The notes beneath the pieces were generated by a model. That model saw only the letters and a program-made list of their open reading frames with translations. It did not search any database and had not been told where the DNA came from. DNA of 64,000 nucleotides from Opisthorchis felineus (lineage: Eukaryota; Platyhelminthes; Trematoda; Opisthorchiida; Opisthorchiidae). Below, one piece after another: positions 58,698-64,000 of the stretch (positions within the stretch are counted from its first letter, which is position 1; the number at the start of each line of letters is the position of its first letter). The DNA is taken from the NCBI GenBank assembly GCA_004794785.1, contig SJOL01007541.1, positions 71,313 through 135,312 of the forward strand, given 5' to 3'. The position numbers and the translations under genes were made by a program.

Positions 58698-61424
58698 CAC
58701 CCAACTGCGCACTGATGATGTCTCCTCGTATGGTGACGAAACGTTTGCAAGCCAATTGCCGAGCTCGGCGAACAGATCAACAGCCACCTGATCAACAACC
58801 AATAAACTCACCCGAGCTACCAATATTTCAACACATTACCAGGTCAAAGTTCATATTTTTGTCGGGTCTACAGAGGCGCAGATACGTGTCCTTGTAAGAC
58901 TCTTTAGTACATTGGATTGTATGCTTTGAGTCGGTCGTCTTCTACATACTAATAGTTCGAATTCCAAGTGATCGCTGTGGATATTATAGGATCTGCCTTT
59001 GAATTGCTGCCATCGAACGCTCAATCCCTTGTGTGCCTATTGAAACCGATCTACTTTGCCATCCTTTCTTTACAAGTCTTCATTGGTATCTTTTCAGTTC
59101 GGTACACTTGGCAGTACACTGACGAAATGTAGACATTGCAGGACCCATCGTATTTTTCGTCAAAACCTCACCAATGGACGGAATTCAACGATTTTTGATG
59201 ATCAAGTGTTGGGTACGATTTGTATGAAACCCAGCTCTTGTAGGAATGTCTTGAAGATATTAGCATCAAGCCAATAAAAGGGGGAAATGAGCTTGACCAG
59301 ACAGTAGTTCGACCCCGGATACTGTCCTATGAAGATAGTTTTGAATAGCGAATTCTAGTTACTTTATTGCTTGTCTGGATTACAGTTCCATTAGTGTTTC
59401 TTCATTCTCTTCTTGCAACAGTCAGATACGCGATTTTTGGGCCGCAGACTTTTGTGGTTCTCTACACTCTACGCCCTAACACGACCCACTCGTTCTTAAT
59501 TGTGTTAAGATAGAAACTTTAAGTTGACCAGCTCAATAGATTCGGGTTGGCGGAACAGAAACGGACTACTAGTGAACGGATTAGTTTGAAACACTGTTTT
59601 GTCGCTCAGGAAACTTGGAAACCTACAACGCTTCTGGAGTAATAGAAAGTGAAGAAGTCCAGCGGGCGGTTAATTCAACATCATTTGGAGTCAACAACGG
59701 GACTATACCATCGGCGACGACGAAAGGAATATTCCTGTAGATGGATCAGGTGCACGGAACTGTGGTAGATGTGAATGACACTCGTACAGAGGAATCCTAT
59801 GTGACTCGAAGAGGGATGTCATTAGCCTGCTAACTGAGTAAATTATAAGTGCTCGTGTGTACTCAAGACTCCTATTCGTTAACTCAAATACTGGAAGAGT
59901 TAGTAAAGTCACATCCTACGTATTAAATGGATGGAAGAGTTTCCGTTCACTTCTCCGTCAAGAGCTGTCATCGTTATCATCGTCGACATTAATACACCAG
60001 TAACAAATACTGGTCCCTAACCGCCGTACAACCATGAGGAAGGAATACCTTAGTAACGATTTGGAAGGGAAAGAGCAGGGACTCAGTGAAGTGATCCTTG
60101 TGTCTTTGGATAAAATGGACAGTAGCAATTGGTCTACGGCGGCGAGGTAAACACATCTTAGCATCATTCCAGAGTAAGATGCCATCAGTGAGGTTTACCC
60201 AACACTTTTTGTGAAAGTCAGCGAACAACAGCCCAACCTAGAACAACGGATAAACTTTGGCCAAGCAGTTCGATCAGACGCAAGGATCAGTTAATCGTCA
60301 TGTCCTGTAGAGTTTCTGACCACGTGCATTGAGAATCACGTGGACCATAGCCAGAAAGGCGTAAAAATCTTAGAATTCAGTTGGATTGTGGCCGTCCTCG
60401 TCTCGTGCGTCCATACCTTGGCTTTTTCTTCTAGGGTCTTTTGCCATCTAAGACTCTGAATAGAAGAACAGCACCTTCTTTGGTAAACGCTGCCTTGGCA
60501 TGCGTTGTACATGTTCCAACATTAGCTTGCTAAGTCCTACTTGTTGCTCCGGTAATTCTGTTTACGCGCCAGTATCGTGCGTACACGCTGCAGTCAGTCG
60601 ATTGCTGTTAAGCTACGATAGCACCGGTGGTAGAAAATTTGGTGGCGTTTAATGTCCTCAGATAGGAGAAATCAGAATTAGCAACCGTGAATTGATAGTA
60701 CTCTCACAGTTGACTTTTATGAACGGCTTTTCAGCCTCAGTAAAATTTGGTTTTGACGCCGAAAATGATGCAAGTAGGCAAATGTTGCCTGGGCTTTGTT
60801 AATGCGGATGTTGACTCAGTTTGTCGCAGCACACTCTCGACTGATGCAGCTACCAAGATACATAAACCGACCAGCAGACTCAAGCTTTCCACCTTGAATT
60901 TTCGCGTCATTTTCCTCAGGTCTTATTCCCCTGACTGCTGGATACCTGCTGATAAAATAGTGTTTCATTCGGTACATTGTTAGTCGAGCTGTGACGAGTG
61001 CAATTTTGTCGTCGACAGCAACATCAGTGCATCAGCAACATGGGTGCTGGTCTCTGAGTGTAGAATAACTTGTGGTAAACTTTCTACGATTCGCCCTCCT
61101 ACAATCCACTTCCGGTTGGTCTCTTCATTCTTCTGTTGTTTTCAGTCACGTTAATCTTCTATCGGCATGCGTTTTTTTCTTCCCGACGGGCGCTATCACC
61201 TTGGCTCCGTAGGGGGACCCTCTACATTGGGAATACCGGTTGCTGTTTATGAAGTGAACTTTTTGGCACGGCCTAGTGCAGCTCATCACATCTCCATATT
61301 TGTCTATCTTGTTTGTCAGTTGTTACCGTCACAGAAACGCCCTGTGTTTCTTTTGCTGTTCAGTCACTATTTGACTTCTGTGGCACACCTTTACCTTCTG
61401 CTGCATGCCTACTCTCTTCCACAG

Positions 61425-61702
61425 TCGACTGGCGTTCGGTGACATGAATCACGAATGGGTTGGCAATGTTTGGCTTCCTAACCTTGGATTGGCTCAGTAT
61501 CGTCCTTCGTTCATGGAATGTTTGGTGGATGCTCGCATGTTGGATCACCTGACCAAGCGCGATTTACGCACACATCTGAAAATGGTGGATAATTTACACC
61601 GCACTAGTCTTTTATACGGAATTGTTTGTCTGAAACGACTCAATTACGATCGGTTGGAATTGGAACGACGACAACGGGAGGCTGTACAGACGGATAACAT
61701 TG
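61425..61702 (+). CDS. Liprin-alpha exon 17 (SAM2)
   Basis: Encodes residues 1579-1671 plus one base. [20 protein letters not shown], then [20 protein letters not shown] and [19 protein letters not shown], cover SAM2 and the linker toward SAM3. They match vertebrate liprin-alpha closely. The predicted donor is GTACGC at 61703 (phase 1). SAM2 takes part in LAR and CASK binding in known family members. The SAM3 exons are not in the window. Confidence 0.96.
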
Positions 61703-64000
61703 GTACGCTCTTTGCAAACTGCCCTTCTATTCTGTGCAACTCCGATTCACTCCAGCGAGCTAAATATAAGCCTGGAGTACCGGGGTCTGCGAACGATGGT
61801 CACTAATTTCATGTCCCGTTGTGTAATTGTTATTCATATATTACTGTTTGTTTGTTTTCAAGCAGACACTTAGCCGAATAGTAGTTTTCAAAGTGTTAAT
61901 GACAGCATGGTGAATCACCGTGACTCCGTTTAAATGTAAGTGCACCCTCTGCTGTCTCTCCGTCGTGCATTCAATTCAACGCGCACTGTATGAACTGGCG
62001 ACGGTACTTTAACTGCCGTTCGAGAATGGGACATTTTGTCATCAATCAACATATTTTTCGGTCTTCAAACTGAAACTAAAACCTTTCGTTTTACTGAAAA
62101 AATGTGCCTACAGATTCCTCTTGTGAATGTATCCGTTCACCCAAACCGCATGTAATGCACTCGCTATATACTGCAGATCAAAGAAGCACAAACGTCTACA
62201 TCAATGATGTCCGTCCAATTTGTCGTATCTCTCAACGCAATGTTAGTTGCCTCCGAGATTGATGATCCTCATTTAATCCCATAGAGCAACCCCCTACATC
62301 ATTGCGTGCATTTTGGTGGTTCAGGAATTGTGTGGACTAAATAGAATGACTGCACCAGGATAAAAAAAACCCACTCTTCAAACAAGAGTAGGGTGAATCC
62401 ATTAACCACCTACAATTAATCGTGATTAAGCAATGACAGTAATCCTGCCTTCTTTCAAACTTATCCGTTTGGACCGCGTAATAAAAAAGGAAGGGGTTTG
62501 TCGCTTGGCCATTCCTCATGAATTCCCTCGGCTATGTTTGTTTTTTACATTGACATTGAGTACCCCAAGACTGTTCGTGAATTTTCGGATAATTCTCCTG
62601 ATTAATCTACACATTCTCCGAAGACTTTTTGAACGTACTTATTGAATTCTTGCGTAAGTTCACTGATACTGTTTTCCTTCGGGCCTGCACACTGTAGTTG
62701 TTCAGTCAACCAGAAGTTGTGTGCAACATATTCAAACCCATGTGGACAACCCGAAATATTTCGCTCTCTGTTTCTGACCACTGTACTATTTGTGTTCTAC
62801 CATTGTCCACGTATGTTCTAACTCATCCTTGGACGATTTCCATTCAAGATCCGCTCACGAGCGCCTGATGACTCCCCAGATCTATTGTATAGTTTGAATC
62901 CCCCATCCGACCTACCTCCTATCTCATCCAAACCAGTCATCCAGTATTGCCCCATAGAGAAGTTGTTCTTTCCTGTCGGACAAGTCAATCCCCTGCATCC
63001 CAAATGGCTTGAAAGACCGAAAGGGCTCGCTAAAAACTTTGAAATTCGGGCCCCGGCGAAAGACTTGTGTGCGGATACGAAATAGGGTAATCAGATTAAA
63101 ATCTGCACTGTTGGAAGAGACAACAATCTTGATGTCTTTGAAAGATGTTTGGAATCCCACCAGCTTCGTTTATGGTAGAACGTCGGCTGTTTCTACCATT
63201 TGAGCTTAGTTGACTGCATTGGCTGCAGAACTTCTCTCTGCTTGCCTTGCTCCCCCCAACCGTTTATAGCCCTGCTTCGTCCCAAGTTGTAGTGCCCTAC
63301 TTACTTGACAACACTAGTTTACACATTTAGTCAAGTCTTGTCAATTACATGTCCTTCTTGGTGTCGACGGTATTTCATTCCAACTTTTATGGCACTGCTC
63401 CGTTGAATTATCTCAGTCTGTTCCGGTCATCGTTAATGGTTCTTCCGCAACTATTTCTCTGCCCTAAATATGAAAATCATTTGCATTAATCCTATCCCCA
63501 ACGCTGTCGTATTTTGTGCGACATTTCGTCAAAGTTGTTTTTCCTTCCCTCTGCAGTTCACCGTTAAAAACACCAGCAGCACGCTGGGCGCTATAGCTTC
63601 TCTAGTGCACTTTATTACTTTTTCTCCGGATAAAAGTTACTTTTTTCGTCCATTTTTATTACAGCAACTAGACAAAACTTCCGTCTATCGGTTGCCATTC
63701 TTTACTACTCGGCTGGCTGTGTGATCACTTTTCGCTCCTTCCATAGTGTGATCATCATCCTTTCCTATCCACTGTAAGGCGCCGTCCTGTCACTTTCTTC
63801 CCACTAGCTATACTTCCTGACCGACAAACAAGCGCCAGCTAAGAAGTGACAGCCTGCTCCCCACTGGAACCGGTTACATGCAGTGTCTTTAGGATTTCCA
63901 ACCACACGCAAAGATAATCACATGGGCCACACCCTAAAATGCGCAGAAATCCCACAGCCCTCAACTTGACAGTAGCCGCTTCCATTTCGCGTCACCTGGC
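61703..64000 (+). other. Start of intron 17, to window end
   Basis: 2.3 kb after the SAM2 exon. No sequence resembling the conserved start of SAM3 (KDVLVWSNDRVIRW) was seen, so the next exon lies beyond 64000. No repeat family recognised. Confidence 0.65.

Noticed and set aside
57960..58823. Long frames across 58099-58697
   Set aside because: They exist only because the gap is N.
59580..60260. Possible degenerate element with several minus-strand frames
   Set aside because: I could not match any block to a transposon protein or to another repeat in the window.

Overview
The window is eukaryotic. It has spliced genes with GT-AG introns, low coding density, many transposon relics and (TA)n microsatellites. 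It is almost filled by one plus-strand gene that I recognise as liprin-alpha (SYD-2/PPFIA family), an active-zone scaffold protein. I could place 17 coding exons from the ATG at 2281 to 61702, about 1671 codons. The splice phases agree at every junction. The gene runs off the right edge: two SAM domains are present, and the third SAM domain and stop codon are not. RTE-like reverse transcriptase relics, a tRNA-derived SINE with an ATT-rich tail and hammerhead-type repeats suggest a parasitic flatworm, most likely a digenean fluke. The opisthorchiid group is only a guess.

Layout: 14-690 is a broken RTE-like reverse transcriptase and 948-1269 is a tail-to-tail SINE pair. A possible 5' leader acceptor lies at 2260-2261. 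Exons 1-9 (2281-27431) encode the N-terminal coiled coils. Exons 10-14 (32592-51009) encode a long Ser/Pro/Gln-rich linker. Exons 15-17 (51721-61702) encode SAM1 and SAM2. Introns 4, 9, 11, 12, 15 and 16 are 3-13 kb and hold nearly all the repeats: SINE copies in both orientations, two further RTE-like relics, one antisense CR1/jockey-like relic, a duplicated unit of about 790 bp, several (TA)n tracts, and a 599-base assembly gap at 58099-58697.

The most interesting non-gene signal is a dispersed repeat family that carries a hammerhead self-cleaving ribozyme. The best copy is on the minus strand at 53051-53093. It has the CUGAUGA box, a 4-bp stem II, the GAAA box, a palindromic stem III and a 6-bp stem I, all intact. 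A second inverted copy of its downstream flank begins within 2 nt of the predicted cleavage point. Related copies with an intact or decayed core lie near 6918-7010, 34320-34475, 34720-34765 and 44350-44430. The architecture matches the hammerheads known from schistosome SINEs and Penelope-like elements. The carrier element itself is not identifiable in this window.
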